This document shows positions 9,891 to 22,518 of a stretch of 64,000 nucleotides of DNA, one piece after another (within the stretch, counting starts at the first letter, position 1; the number at the start of each line of letters is the position of its first letter). The notes below the pieces were generated by a model that ran no database searches, had not been told where the DNA came from, and saw only the letters and a program-made list of their open reading frames with translations. A program made the translations under genes and the position numbers. Origin of the DNA: Phlebotomus papatasi (taxonomy: Eukaryota > Arthropoda > Insecta > Diptera > Psychodidae); contig NC_077223.1 in assembly GCF_024763615.1 (NCBI RefSeq), forward strand, positions 2,356,001-2,420,000, read 5' to 3'.

Positions 9891-12040
9891 TAAACTACGA
9901 AACAACTACCAGAAACATTCTCAGTGGATATTAATTTCTCCACTGGATAGGAGTTTGCACTATTTTTGCACTACAAAGGATCAATTGTGCTTTCTAGCAC
10001 TTTTATTCGCATTTCACTGTGCAGCTGCACAAATACATTTCATTTCCCCTTTAAGTATTAATTATATTCGCGATAGTAGATTTTTCCTCTTGGTCAAAGA
10101 TCAGTGAGAAATTTCCATTGTGACATTACAATACGTCCAACATGACTTTCCACAATTGCATTTGCCCTAGAAATTGACTGTGAATGACTTAAATATGCAG
10201 TTCAAGTGAAAGTGATTAATTCATAACTCATAATCCGTATTGGACCAATATTTTTTTTCTCCTTCTTTGAGCATTATGTAAGTTCTATAATCACGACATG
10301 TTAGCCATATTGGCAACAAGTAATTATATTTATAGTGGATTTGTTATGAATTTGCTAATTAGTGGACTATTGGCAAAAGTGTCAAAAAAAGAATAAAATG
10401 AGGCATTAAAGTGTTTAGGGATTAATGTGAGGGTAGAGGAAAGTGGAACGATTTGCTGAGAATGCCAAGAATGGGGTCAAAATTGCAAGAAGTGTTTAAA
10501 ATGAGCAAGCAGAAAGACATCGTAAATCTCTTGGATGCCTTTTTTTCTCCACACTAAGCACTTCCTTCTTCACGTGGACTATTTTTTTTTGTCTTCTACC
10601 ATTTAGAGCTTTTAGTAGTGCATTAGTGTACCATAAAATATCCACCTTATGTGCTTGAAGAAATGTGGCGAAAAATTTAAATAAAATGTGAGTGAAGTGA
10701 GATTTTCACGATAAAAATATCGTGCTTTAGTTTGCAAAAGTGTGGGGATTACGTGGTTTTTTTTTCTTCCTCTACTTCAACTCTGTGTGGGTACAATTGG
10801 TCAACTCACTAATTAATCAAATTACATAAGAAGCACCTTTTCTTCAATTTAATATTCATTTTCCTTCGGCCAAATCAGTCTCTCACACTCTGGGGGAGTA
10901 GATTGAGGAGAGAAGGAAAAAAGAGTTCATTTTGCAGTCATGACAATCAACCCATGGCTATTTTTGGCATCTTTTATATACCATCATCGTTATTAAAGGT
11001 GGATATTCAATAAAATAAAATATAAAGCATTTTCAGTCACTCCGAGAGACATTATATTGTATAATATCTTCACGTTTTTTTCTTTCACTCAATTCCATGA
11101 GGCTCTCTCATGTCAATCTAATCGAAAGGAGATCCTATCAATTTGAAGATGATCGTGAAAAAAGATGATAGTCCCAAATGAGGTTAATAAAAGACGACAC
11201 CACTCGAAATGACATCGAAATTTGCCAAATTTAAGAGGCATTTTATTCATGCAATTAATAATGTATAATGACGATTTTGAGAAGACTTCGCGAAATGCTT
11301 CAAATGTTTTGCTCTGTAATGCCCTAGCAGGCCTGAGCTAAAAGAAGAGCCGAAGTGAATTTGGTGGTGCCTGTTGGCATTCTTCGAAATGCCGCGAAAA
11401 TTCACGTAGAGAAAATGAGAGGTTTTTTAATGTGAAAATTGTTTAATTCCTTAGAGTTAACTCGTTTTTACAAGAAAATCCTTTTAATAATATAATTGAA
11501 CACAATCACTTGGGTTAATTGTGAATAATTATCCATATTACAACAAAAACATTGGGATGAAATTTTGAGCTGGAAGACTCATATTCTTTTGAGCTGTCCC
11601 AAAATTCAGGATAGGTTTGAAAAAACCCCTTTTGTACAACACTATTTTGGTTAATAAGGAATACAAAAGTACATATTAGAAGAAGGGACACGACCTGCTA
11701 ATAAGGATAAAATAGAGAAGAAAATATTTTATCGCATTTCATAGATTTTTTGAATCACAGTTGAATTGCGCGCCATTTAAGAACTTTTCATTTGAAGTGA
11801 TATTACCATTTAATTTCCTTGTATTTCTGCAAGATTCAAGTAAAAGGATGTGTAGTGAACAGCTATCCGTCTTCCGACACAGATATCAAGAAGACAATTT
11901 CTTTCTATATGAGTTTTTATGTCTGTTATGTCTTTTAGTTATGAGCGGGATTAGTGTTACCAGTATGGCTATCTGTAATTTCCATTGAAATTTTCAACAC
12001 AGAATTTCCGATATTACACGACTTTTAACGAGCACAGGTC
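9891..12040. other. AT-rich non-coding stretch
   Basis: I see no gene or clear repeat structure over these 2 kb. Short open frames, such as the plus-strand one at 11761-11988, lack motifs and splice context. The composition is typical of intergenic or long-intron insect DNA. Confidence 0.45.
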
Positions 12041-12041
12041 T

Positions 12042-12150
12042 GCCCTAGACATACTTATGACTTAAGCCGAGAGACGGCTTAGCGGAAAATAATGGAAATA
12101 CCCTTTAACGTTTATTTCTAATATAGTTATGCTAAGACGTCTTTTTACAA
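12042..12150 (+). mobile_element. TTAAGCCGAGAGACG MITE, copy 1
   Basis: The sequence runs from CCCTAGACATACTTATGAC through TTAAGCCGAGAGACGGCTTA to an inverted, decayed match (GCTAAGACGTCTTT). Further copies are at 26286-26412 and, interrupted by another element, at 59888-60555. In the best copy the inner arms are TAAGCCGAGAGACGACTTAG and its near-complement CTAAACCGTCTCTCGGCTAA. Confidence 0.6.
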
Positions 12151-12666
12151 TTTTAAAATTTTTCATGTGTCAAATTCGGAGAAGTTAATCAAAAATCCGA
12201 TTCAAATAAGTTACTAAGAACTCCATAGAATTCCTTATAATGGCCATTCTATTCTCAATAGACTCTATTCTTCTATTCTCAATTAATGGTCTCCTGATCC
12301 TGAATTTACCACGAAAATTTGTCATATGACATTGTCATGTCGTTACAGAATCCCCCTACCTGGAGAGTTTAATTAAGATCATAAAAAAGTAAGATAAAGA
12401 GAGTATCTAAGGAAAGGGGTTATCGAAGTTCCAAAGTCGGTATCTCTTACCGTTTGGCGTGTAGGCTGGTAAGAAACAGACAAAAGAATAAAAAGAAACA
12501 CAATGATTATATTTTTACCAAAACATTAATAGATTAACAATTTTCTTTACAATTTTTGAGTCTTTTAGATGTTTTTTGTTTTACAAAATTTGGAATAAAA
12601 TTTATTGTTTTCTAGCTACAAGAATTTCAATGAGTTAATTAAGATTTTTTGTGCAATTTTCGAGTA

Positions 12667-12735
12667 CAGTAGACTCTCTCAAATTCGGGCATTTAGAACC
12701 GAAATGTCATCCGAATTACAGAGAAATTCGGACGC
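12667..12735. mobile_element. solo end of a CAGTAGACTCTC (pogo-type) MITE
   Basis: The segment starts TA-CAGTAGACTCTCTCAAATTC and contains AAATTCGG twice. It matches the terminal repeat of the MITE at 41351-41679. A matching right end is not seen nearby, so this is a truncated copy abutting the MITE at 12779. Confidence 0.55.
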
Positions 12736-12778
12736 AAACGGTTTGAAATCCAACGATCCTTTATTAATCAAGACTAAC

Positions 12779-13003
12779 AGGGGAGAGTACTCTCCCTTTG
12801 AAAATTCGTGCCTTCAAATGATGTGAATTTTCTTTTATTTTTCCTGAGAAAAATAAAATTTAAATTTTCAAATAAATATTAGTTTGCTTATTACCAATTA
12901 CTGATAATTATATGATAATAATGTGTAAGTCTTTTAGAAAAAGAATAAAAGAAATTCAGATTATTCAAAAGTATAAACGTTCGAAGGGAGAGTACTTTCC
13001 CCT
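12779..13003. mobile_element. MITE with GGGGAGAGTACTCTCCC ends
   Basis: The left end AGGGGAGAGTACTCTCCCTT pairs with the right end AAGGGAGAGTACTTTCCCCT in inverted orientation. Each end is itself nearly palindromic around AGTACT. The length is about 225 bases and there is no coding content. Confidence 0.65.
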
Positions 13004-15050
13004 ACTCATATTTATTAAAATTCCATAAGAATCCCTCAAATAAATCGTGGAATCGTTTGAATTTCCCCAACACTTGATAGGATTTTGATAGTTTCAAATT
13101 TTTTTTTGTTTGTCAGTTGTAATTTTTAGTGCATTTCATTGGTTTTATTTTGATACTACTCTCGTTAAAAAATATTGATTTTTGGTTGAGATATATCACC
13201 GAAAAAATCGCCATCTTGAATTATTCAAGGTCAAAGGTCAACCACCCTGGGGGGCCTAATTTTCAACGGATTTGGACAAATTTGGACATTTTTGAAAGAT
13301 GTTTTAATTCTGAACCCGATTGCATCGGTCATAATCGGTGATGGATCAGGAAAGTAACGGCAATGCAGCCAAATATTTTTTATTGAATCATTCAAAGAAT
13401 TTTAAAGTTAAAACATCGAAGATTTTAAAACAGTTAAACTCAAAACTCGGATAAAATTTCTAAACCATAAAGAATGAGAAAAAAAGATGCATCACTTTTA
13501 TGAATGCTATCAATAACCAAAAAAAGACTATTAAAACTGCTCAATTAAATAATTTAAATAATAAGTAGATTATAAGCTTTTTATAAAATAGGTTAATACA
13601 TCTGAAGATTTTATCTTGGATAAAAGTCGAAATTCCATTTGAAATAGAAAATTAAATGAAATGCACTGAAAAATCAATTCTGTCTAATCCCACAAAATAA
13701 GTAGCTGTACAATAATGTGCAATCAACGGCTGTGATCTCTCAATAAAAGCTCATTAATTCTCAAAAGCTCACAATGACTTTTATTGACTACACTGCCTGC
13801 ATAGCTTTTTTTTCTACAACACACTTTGTTGATTTCGATCACCTGCGAAAGTGAAAAAAACTACCTCTGTGAGTGATTATAGAGACGAGAGCGTGGAAAA
13901 AAGGAGACTAAATTGAATGGAAATTGTGTCTTAGAAAAGTTTTGATCACATTTTTCCTCTGACTTTTGCAGCAAATAAGCAAAAAGTCACGTGAAAAATT
14001 TATATTTGTACAGAGTTTTTTTTTCAAAGATCATTTTCCTAAGAGTTCAAGAATAAAAACTTCTGTGCCAATTGAACACCTATTGGTTCAAAGTAAAATC
14101 CAATTAAATTAAATTTTATTGTGTAATTTAGACTTTATGTATGGGTAAATTGTTTTTGGCGGGAAAAAAGTCGCACGGGAGTATTTTTGACCACTCAATA
14201 AAATTGCGTCTTGTCCGGGGTTACCTTTCTCCTCCATTCTCTTGCAATGCGTGAAAACAAGAGAATTTATACTCCTTAAACTACCCAAACTATACATAAC
14301 AACATATCTCAAGTTGATCTACCACAATTGTGCACCTTCTTCTGGGTGCTGCAGCATAATAAAAGTATGTGACCTTCCTGGCACCCAACGTTTGTAAAGT
14401 GGCTTGAAGTTATTGAAAAAAAAATTCCTTCTTTTGCACGCCACATTCATTCTTGTAGGTTCTTTTGTTTTGTAGGCCTCCCTCCCTACCCTCCTTAGTA
14501 AATTGTAAACCCAAGAAAATTCATTGATATTTACTCGTGTGGAATTTATGAAAGTCAATCAAATACAAAAGTCACTGTACACATTATATTGTTGATTAAT
14601 TACGCAAAAATTCTTTATTTCACCTGGAAATTTTCAATTTCAGTGAATGTCTATTTTTTTTTTGTTGCTTTTCCCTACATGGACAACCTAATGTATCTCT
14701 TTTCTCTCCAAATACGCCATGTATTTCTCTTTTTTTTTATTCAATGTCACATTGCGTGGAAATTTAACTGTTGTACGTCTTTGCTATGAGGAAACTAGCA
14801 TCATTGGAAATTTGATTCGTATTCGATGCTAAATCAAACATCTATTGTCCAATAAATTCACTAAATTCCCTCGTTAGTCGTGAAGATTCACTCACTGTCA
14901 TGTTGGAGGAGAATTGAGCATAATGCGGTTGTTAGAGGTTGGATCACTGAAATCTTCGGATCAGATCATTCGATCATTACACAGATTTCGGATCGAATGC
15001 TTAGATACAGGAGTAGATAGATAAAAGAGAAAATAATGATATAAACTTAT
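13004..15050. other. non-coding stretch, nothing recognised
   Basis: I find no gene, RNA or well-bounded repeat here. Minus-strand frames at 14109-14312 and 14319-14558 are unrecognised and lack splice signals in sensible places. Confidence 0.4.
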
Positions 15051-15790
15051 CCCAGTTTAGCCCAGTTCTCGAAGGTCTCAAAACCGTAAATACAACCAAT
15101 TTTATCTGTTTTCCGAATCTAGTAGATGATTTGTACCTAATAATCCCGTTCTAAATTAATTTTTACAAAAAATCTTGATTGATAAAAAATTAGAGAAGTT
15201 AAACCATATGGCTAATCCTTAGGACTGTAGCCAGTATTATACCGGCTCCAGACTTAAGGCTTAGCCATAAGGCTTACACTAGTAAAAATGAAAGGATCAA
15301 ATTAGATTTTATATTCCATTCTTTTCAAAAGGATGGATCATATTTGAACCTTTGAAAGAATCACTAGTGTCACTTGAAGTTTTGTATGCAAATTTATCAC
15401 GTTAGATTATGTTTTATCACGATTTTATTACTATTACTGATAACATATTTCTCTCATCTGAACGAACACCAAAGATGACTTTATCACTGTTTTTGTTCGT
15501 TTATTTCGGAGGTAAATAAGTGTCAAAACAGGGACACTTTCAAAGGATCCTCGGTGATCATTTTATTTTTACCAGCTGGATCAATTTGACCCTTTTATTT
15601 TTACCAGTGCAACTTCTCTAATTTCCTATCAGTCAAAAATTTTTGGAAAATTTTGACTTAGAAATGGACTATTAAGAAGAATTAATCTATTTCAATCAGA
15701 ATAATAAATCAAATGAGTTGCTACTTAGGATTTTGAAACCCTCGGAAACTAGGCTAAACCTCTAGCCTGACGATGGTCTTACGACCCCAA
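15051..15790. repeat. dispersed repeat related to 26010-26260
   Basis: Left of the inserted MITE the sequence runs ...CCAGACTTAAGGCTTAGCCA. Right of it, it continues CTTCTCTAATTTCCTATCAG and later GGCTAAACCTCTAGCCTGAC. The same landmarks occur uninterrupted at 26036-26230 (CAGACCCAAGGTTTAGCTAC, CTCCTCTAATTTCTTATTGG, GGACTAAATCTCTAGTCCGA). This is an old, diverged dispersed repeat. Confidence 0.5.
15269..15611. mobile_element. MITE with CACTAGTAAAAAT ends, inserted in another repeat
   Basis: The left end is CACTAGTAAAAATGAAAGGA followed by TCAAATT. The right end read in reverse is CACTGGTAAAAATAAAAGGG followed by TCAAATT. The length is about 343 bases. The copy of the surrounding repeat at 26060 lacks this segment, which gives an empty-site comparison and supports a real insertion. 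Confidence 0.65.
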
Positions 15791-16980
15791 GTAATCACTC
15801 TAAATTAGAAATCAAATTATTCGAAAATATCTTAAATGAAATAGAACTTAGTTTGAAAAAGTAACAGAAGAAATGATAATAAGAACTAAGGCCTTATTAG
15901 GTTAGAAAAGCTATTCCAAGCTTCAATTCAAGATCGTACATATTCGAGTCAGAGCTTTCGAAAATGTTTTGTCTTTCATATTAAATAGATTTTAGATCCG
16001 AACGGCTGTAACCTATCGATATTTTTTGAGAAATCTCGTCGATCCGAAAAAGATATTTAACATAAAAATGGCAATTAGATCGTCGTCCGTCTAGATCGGA
16101 AGAACTTTTGAGACCTTTGGCCAGAGTAATTCCAAGTTACAAAGATTTTCGAAAATCAGATATTCGAAATTTCGCCAAGCAACGGAGCAGTCAGTTAATT
16201 CTTTCTGCATTCCCGTAACGAAAATACACGTTTAAACGTAGGCTTAAAGTTTCATCATAAAGAAACTTGAGGCAAGTAGATTAATTGAATATATCCTGTT
16301 TTCAAACTAGGACAATTCAAGCCTCGGACAACTCAATTTTTTTCTATGTTTTGAATGGATTTGACCCACGGCTCTTTTCAGAAATTTTAAGAGATTGGAC
16401 TAGCTCGACTAGCTATTAAAATATAATATTACAATGTGTGAAAGTGATACAAAACATATTGAAAAAATTAGTGAAAAAATAGGTATCGAAGTTTGAGTCG
16501 TCCGAAGGTAGCACACTGCCTACATTTCGTTCCTATTCTTCCTAAAGATGTTCTGATTCGACCATGAAACTCTGTGCGTTTCCGATAATTTTAAGCATTT
16601 TAAAAATTGGAAAATATAAGGGGGGTACCCAGTTTATCTGGGATGAGAAACACGGCGAAGGAGGATTGGCAAATAGACAATGTGACTCACTGTAGGCACA
16701 GTAATGAACAACACACTTGTTCATTTCGCTACCAATCACAAAGGTCACTGGGCCACAAATAACCGGAAACCCGGTCATCATTGTCGTTTTTTTTTTAATT
16801 TAGTATTTCTTGTTTTCATTTCATTAATATCCCTTTTTCTAAAAGATAACATTTTTCTATTTTATCAATCAGCTTCTATTGACATTATCTTCAATCAGTA
16901 AATTTCATAAAACACTGTTATCCTTAAAACTAGAACTTTCCGTCTTTTCGTGGTCCAATGAATTCAAAATTGGTCAATAA
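15791..16980. other. non-coding stretch
   Basis: The stretch contains AT-rich, TCGAAA-word-rich sequence without any supported gene. Overlapping short frames at 16542-16901 run on both strands through the same bases and carry no motif. Confidence 0.4.
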
Positions 16981-16990
16981 AATATTATAT

Positions 16991-17260
16991 AATGGCTCCG
17001 GCACACCTTTCAGACCAGGAAAATTTCATGAAAACGAACTTCGCATCCCTTTCTTTCTCACATGTTTTGTATATGACTATCTCATTCTTTCGCATACCAA
17101 ATTCGATTGATCGAAATTGAATTTTTTGTGATGTTTAAAAGAAGAAGAAGAAGAGTGCAAGAGAATGAGATAGACATATGCAAAGCATGTGAGAAAGAAA
17201 GGGCTTCAAATTTCGACTTCATGAAATTTTCCTGATCTAAAAGATGTGCCGGAAGCATAA
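16991..17260. mobile_element. long-arm MITE with AAGAAGAAGAAG centre, copy 1
   Basis: The left arm runs ATGGCTCCGGCACACCTTTC, then AGACCAGGAAAATTTCATGA, then CCCTTTCTTTCTCACATG. The right arm repeats this inverted for roughly 100 bases. The arms meet near the purine run AAGAAGAAGAAGAG at 17140-17155. A second full copy is at 46941-47210 and a half copy at about 46650-46755. Confidence 0.75.
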
Positions 17261-18050
17261 GGAACGAAAGTTTTGGATGAGCATTTTTCGACGACGAATA
17301 AACCAAAAAATAGAATTGTATTTAAAATAATCATAATATTGAATAGTTGGTGTAGGAAGATTACCTTCCCCGATCAACTGATCTAGTCTTTCATCTGAGC
17401 CTATGAAAGCCTATGTCGTTAGCCTTTCAATACTGCAATTTATTTATTTTTTTCTAAAGCAAACACATTATTCTACTTAATATAATAAAATAGAATAGGA
17501 TTAATAGAAAATTTTGAAAAAGCGGTTATGCTATGGAAAATCGAATGATATCAAGGGAATCCTTGTAGGGAAATTCAGTTTTCTTGTCAATGATTTTATG
17601 TAAATCAATTGCCTTGAATAAAAATTTTCCCTCCTTTTTATCCACTAGGAAGGCGCGTTGTAGCGTCGAAAACTTTGACAAAAATATTCGTGTTTTCCTG
17701 TCCTGAAAGGAGAACCACTCCTGACGCACCCGGAGAGAGTTTATCTCTTTTATTCTCAAGATACGTCTTACGACAGTGCTGTTTCAATGATAGAGAATTG
17801 GTTTAATATTAACAGGCGTGTTATATGATGCAGGTAGCGCATAAATTAACTTTAAATTAGAAGATAATTTAGGAAAATTAAAGGTGTTAGAATAGTTAGA
17901 ATCGCATTCTGCGAGGTTTAGTCTTAGACCAAGGGTTCGCTAACTCTATCCATGAAACCTTGCTTGATAAGTTTTACATATTTTTGTAAATCTTGATCCA
18001 AACGATCCTATCAGTGATCGTCGATTGGATCAGCAACTGAACTGCATGTA
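17261..18050. other. non-coding stretch
   Basis: Nothing recognisable is present. A minus-strand frame at 17526-17759 is K/F/R-rich with no motif. Confidence 0.35.
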
Positions 18051-18052
18051 CT

Positions 18053-18175
18053 TTGTGCCTGTATTCGTTGTATGTAAACGACGCATCGGTGATTGGTGTT
18101 TGCAACGAATGCAGACAGAAAGCAAATGCAGATAGCACAGTTGTTGATCTAACCGACGATATTTTAAAGAATTAT
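18053..18175. mobile_element. diverged copy of the 5508-5645 foldback element
   Basis: The segment AAAGCAAATGCAGATAGCAC followed by GTTGATCTAACCGACGATAT matches the right arm of the element at 5508-5645. A weaker inverted match lies to its left (GTAAACGACGCATCGGTGAT). Confidence 0.45.
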
Positions 18176-18231
18176 TTTTTTCGCCAAGGTACAAGAACAT
18201 TTTATTGGCTGAAAATCACTTTTTCTTTTAA

Positions 18232-18729
18232 CCCTTTAAGGACGATTGGAACACCGGTGTTCCATAAAGAAAATAATTTTTCCTGACTACCCACAATTGT
18301 ACACAATTGTAAAGTAGAAGGTTGAAGAAATCTAGAATATTTTTTGCAAGTGTCTAGCTATTTGCTATGTAGTAAATATTTAAGCTCAAAAATAGCTAAT
18401 TTTTAAATTCTCAAATTCATAATTGATTTTATTTATTTTTTATACTTCCAATTTTTCTTAAGCAAAACCCTTTTGGCAATAAAAACTACAATGCTCATAC
18501 GTAATATTTTTCATTAAAGCGAAAAATATTATTCATTGGTATTGTCAGAAAAATTACTTAAATTTTTGGGCTATTTTTGTCCCTATCGTCCATAGAAGCA
18601 CAAAATATACCGAATCAGACTCTGTTGGACTTTCCAAGGTTAGATGTAAGACTTATCATTGATTATGTTTCTCAGTTTAATTTTTATTGTTGATTTTCAG
18701 TCCGTAAAAAGTGTCTCGTCGTTAAAGGG
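18232..18729. mobile_element. piggyBac-like MITE, TTAA-flanked with CCCTTTAA ends
   Basis: The element is flanked on both sides by TTAA (18228-18231 and 18730-18733). It begins CCCTTTAAGGACGA and ends in the inverted match TCGTCGTTAAAGGG. The TTAA target and CCC.TT termini are the known signature of the piggyBac superfamily. The 498-base interior is AT-rich and has no transposase frame, so it would depend on an element elsewhere. Confidence 0.75.
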
Positions 18730-18739
18730 TTAAAGTTTC

Positions 18740-20240
18740 CAAATGTCAAAACTGTCACTTTGACATTTTGGATAGGATAATTTTTATCCAAGTCTTCCTT
18801 ATCCCGAAAATTTGAAACTTTTCGGGGTATATTTAAGTCAAATAATATTGAATCCGATACGGATCAGTCGTGTTAAATGCTGTTGAAGTCCACCTTACAA
18901 TACCATCGCACTCTGAGGTGAATCTACGCGATGAACCACAAATATTTTCCCGCGTATGGCAACGCAAAAGAATTAAAAGCATCATCTGGAAAATAACCAG
19001 CAAGTGTTCATCATTCCACTTAAAATGCCAAATGTCACAAGACTTTTATCTATTTTATACTCTTATTCGCATTTCAAACACGCGATTATTGGCATGGTAT
19101 ATATGAAAAAGATGAGCGCACAACATCTTGTTGAAAAATTCAACACCATCGAGACAACTATCTCGTGAGAGCTGAAGGTGAGAGTGTTCGAAAATAATAC
19201 ACGCATCTCAATTGAAGCATAAGATCTTGGCACTTTTCAGCCATATTTTAAGACCGAAACCAAAAAAAAACCCAAAATTAGTCTATAGTCTTTAAATAGA
19301 AAAAAAAAATTACTTTCTATAAGCAAATTCTCAACCTCTCAACAAAATAATTTCTAGACATCCTAATAAGTATACAGTTTGAGAGACACTGACACCGAAA
19401 AATTGAAAGTAAAATCTCTCTTTTCTGCCTATATGCTGCATTTTCAATCCAATTATCTCATAGTTTTGAAAATAAGTACCTTTGAAATCATTTTCAAACT
19501 TCCCATCTTATTGCATAATTAAAATGCTTTTTCCCGTCACATATCTCAGTGTCTTTCATCTCATTTTTTTTTGCTTTTTCCTCTAACTTCTACTCCTCCT
19601 CCAGCACTTCTCATCTTCCTAACCACATGATTGTACATACCTTACAATAGGGATATGAGAAGACTGGCAGAAAATGATCATGATACTTATCTTCAGCGAA
19701 TATCAAAAATTCACTTTTCACCTAACGTAACCAAACTAAGGAATTTATTGAAATTCATACTTATACCAAAAGTACATCAATTGCAAAATAGTGGAATTCA
19801 CTCTCAGAGAAAATTCCATCTAGCCAAAAAAAAAACCTCATCGTCATTTCCTCCATAATTTGAATTGATACAAAAATCGCGCACCAATTTTCTGTTCTAC
19901 TCTTCCATTGAAGTCTCCACAATGAACCATTGAAAAGCGCTCTATTCACTTATTATAACGCACAGACGAAAGGTCAATGATATTTTTTTTTGCACTATCT
20001 CTCTTCGTGTGTAGAAAAATTTATGAAAGATTTTTTTTTTCATCTTAGCGAGGCTCTTGGAGAGAAATAAAATAATAAAAATCGATCAGCAAGGCGAGGG
20101 TGAAGAAAAGGTTAATGTCAGTTACTTTTGAGAATTTAGATGAGAAATGTCGTTGGAATTCCCTGATCTTTCTTTTCTTTGCAACAAAAGAAAAAAAATA
20201 CGAATTAGATATGTTTTGAACAGGTTAAAATTTGAATTCA
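18740..20240. other. non-coding stretch
   Basis: No supported gene is present. Short frames at 18870-19106 and 19631-19949 carry no motif. Pyrimidine-rich runs occur near 19560-19620. Confidence 0.4.
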
Positions 20241-20248
20241 CTTTGACA

Positions 20249-20576
20249 CAGTGCTGTCTCTCTATATGCACAGTTTATGTACTTTTTTTGACAGTTCTCT
20301 CTCTGAATATGCACAACTTTTTTTGAAATTCGCAACGGTTTTTTTCTTTCTTTTAATAAATTATCATTTTTTTTATTGTTCTACAATTTCTCGTGTTATT
20401 TTAAATATAATATGAGACAGAAAAAATAAAATTAAGAAAATTAAAAACAAGAAAAATTAGTTACCAAGAAAATAATTTTCTTTATTACTTTGTCAAAATG
20501 TAAACAAATTGATTTTGAATGCAACCGACACAAAAGCTGTGCATATAGAGAGTGTGCATATAGAGAGACAGTACTG
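20249..20576. mobile_element. MITE with CAGTGCTGTCTCTCTATATG ends, copy 1
   Basis: The left end CAGTGCTGTCTCTCTATATG (then CACAG) pairs with the right end, which in reverse reads CAGTACTGTCTCTCTATATG. The right end carries GTGCATATAGAGAG twice in tandem. The left end has two ATATGCACA words about 50 bases apart. The right flank is TA. A half copy in reverse orientation lies at 51382-51581. Confidence 0.75.
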
Positions 20577-20780
20577 TATCTTCGGAAGTCATCGTGCATC
20601 ATCGGTTGTCAAAATTCAGATAAATTCAACGAAGAAATACTTTAGAATGTAAATTCTTGTACTTCTTCGTGATTTTCAATTTGCAAAATAGATATCATTT
20701 CGAATTACCCCATCTTACCCTAATAGCAATTTTATTTGTCATTACAACTTCTGTCATTTCCGTGCATAATCGACTATCAT

Positions 20781-22518
20781 CCCCATAGCAAAATTCCGCG
20801 GAAATTCCAGTGGAAAACTAGCGTCCATATTGCAATAATCTGCGGAATTTGACGCAAAAATTCCACTAAGTTTTCCATGGAATTTGGAGTCGGAAATTCC
20901 ATTGGAATCACAGCTCTCCATGGAATTTTCACGTAAGCTCCACTGAAATTTCAGCAATGAAATCCGCGGAGCTCCACGGAAGATTTATACGGAAACTCAC
21001 ACGAGAAACGTCCGCGGGATAAGCTGGAGAAATCCTATGGAAAATTCCACTATCTTTCCACAGGGTTTTCCAAGGTTTTTCCACTATTTTTCTCGAATGT
21101 CAAGCAAATAAAATGGTGTTACGACAACATAGAAAATTTATTTCCAAACCTTCCGCAAACATTTTTAGTGTTTCATGTGTCAATTATAATATAATTAATT
21201 ATGCGACACTTTGTTTCATGCAGATAATAATGAAGTGATTACTTTAAATAGGTCGCCAACCTAAAATAATAGGGGAGTCTGGGGCAAAAAGTCACAAAAC
21301 GGATATTTAATTTTTTTACAAGCTATTCGAGCGCTTCAAAAATTTCTAATTAGCGCAGTTTTATAGGAAATTTACCGCTCTACAACTTTGTGAAAGTAAT
21401 ATTCCTCTATTTTGTAAGGAAATACGTTTATCGAGTCGTTTTCTAAAAGGTAATTTTGTGATCATTCTCAAAAATGCTGGGGCAAATAGTACCAGACATG
21501 GGGTATTATAATAGTTTGATTCACTTCATTATGGGCTTCCGTAAATTTGAAAAAATACCTAGTGGACATATTTTCATAGAAAATTTATTCATCTACACAT
21601 TTGTAAAACACCGTTTTCTCTGCGAGAACAGTGAAAAATCGAGAAAAGCGCTTTTTAAGCTGTTTTAGAAAAAAAAAACACATGAGACATGATAATGACG
21701 TTTCTTTTCGCCGTGAGACATCAGAAATTGTTTCGCTTCATTGATACTTTTTGCTCTACACCTTTTGTTACTTTTTACCCCAAATGGCCATTTTTAGTAA
21801 AAGGATTTTTGGAGAAAAGAACTTTTGTGAAATTCTAAAATAGATAGCGGACTCGTATGCAAAAAATCCAAATTATTTAGAAAATATTCACCAGTGCATC
21901 AATTTTGGAAAATAAGTAGGAAATAATTGTTATTTTTTCTGCAAGGAAAATATTTCAAAAATAGGGCTAAAAATTTCCATATTTTTTATTTTCTAAATTC
22001 CTTGTTCGAATTCTAAGAAATTTACGACATTGAAGAAGGTCATTGGAGTTATCTATAGAAAAAAAATCTGAGTCGCTATATTTATTACCTTGGAAGATAT
22101 TGAATTTAGAATTTTTAGATTTGTGACTTTTTGCCCCAGTCTCCACTGTTTTTATGTAATTTAATATATATATTAGGATTTTTTTTATTGCATAAAGTGT
22201 TAATTCGTTATTGCTGGTTTAGTAAAACATATTATAGTTCTCGTAATCTTTGCTATTTCTTTAATATTCTGAAGTAAAAGCATGAGGTGCATGTGACAGC
22301 TTCATTTTTTCTCCATTTTATTTAGGTGGAAAAATCCACATAAATTCCACGAACATTTCCGTGGATGTATCCCATAGAAAAAATCCGTTATAAATCCATG
22401 AAATTTTCCTTAGAACCTATTATGGAAAATTTTTATGGACTTTTTCAAGGAAACATACTGGAAAATTCCGAGGAATTTTTCGCTTGTTATTCCTATTCCG
22501 CTATCTTTTGCTATGGGG
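20781..22518. mobile_element. 1.7-kb inverted-end element of the TTCCRYGGAA family
   Basis: The ends are CCCCATAGCAAAA and its exact reverse complement TTTTGCTATGGGG. Next to each end is a stretch packed with near-palindromic words such as TTCCGCGGAA, TTCCATGGAA and TTCCATTGGAA (20790-21080 and 22330-22480). A second element (21272-22147) is nested inside. A relative with different ends is at 41945-42880. No target duplication was recognised, and there is no transposase frame. Confidence 0.65.
21272..22147. mobile_element. nested inverted-repeat element with CTGGGGCAAAAAGTCACAAA ends
   Basis: The left end GGGGAGTCTGGGGCAAAAAG (then TCACAAAA) is matched by the right end, which in reverse reads TGGAGACTGGGGCAAAAAGT (then CACAAA). 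The word CTGGGGCAAA(A/T)AGT recurs internally at 21476. The element is about 876 bases, lies within the larger element 20781-22518, and has a solo end elsewhere at 1058-1110. The left flank is TA. Confidence 0.7.
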
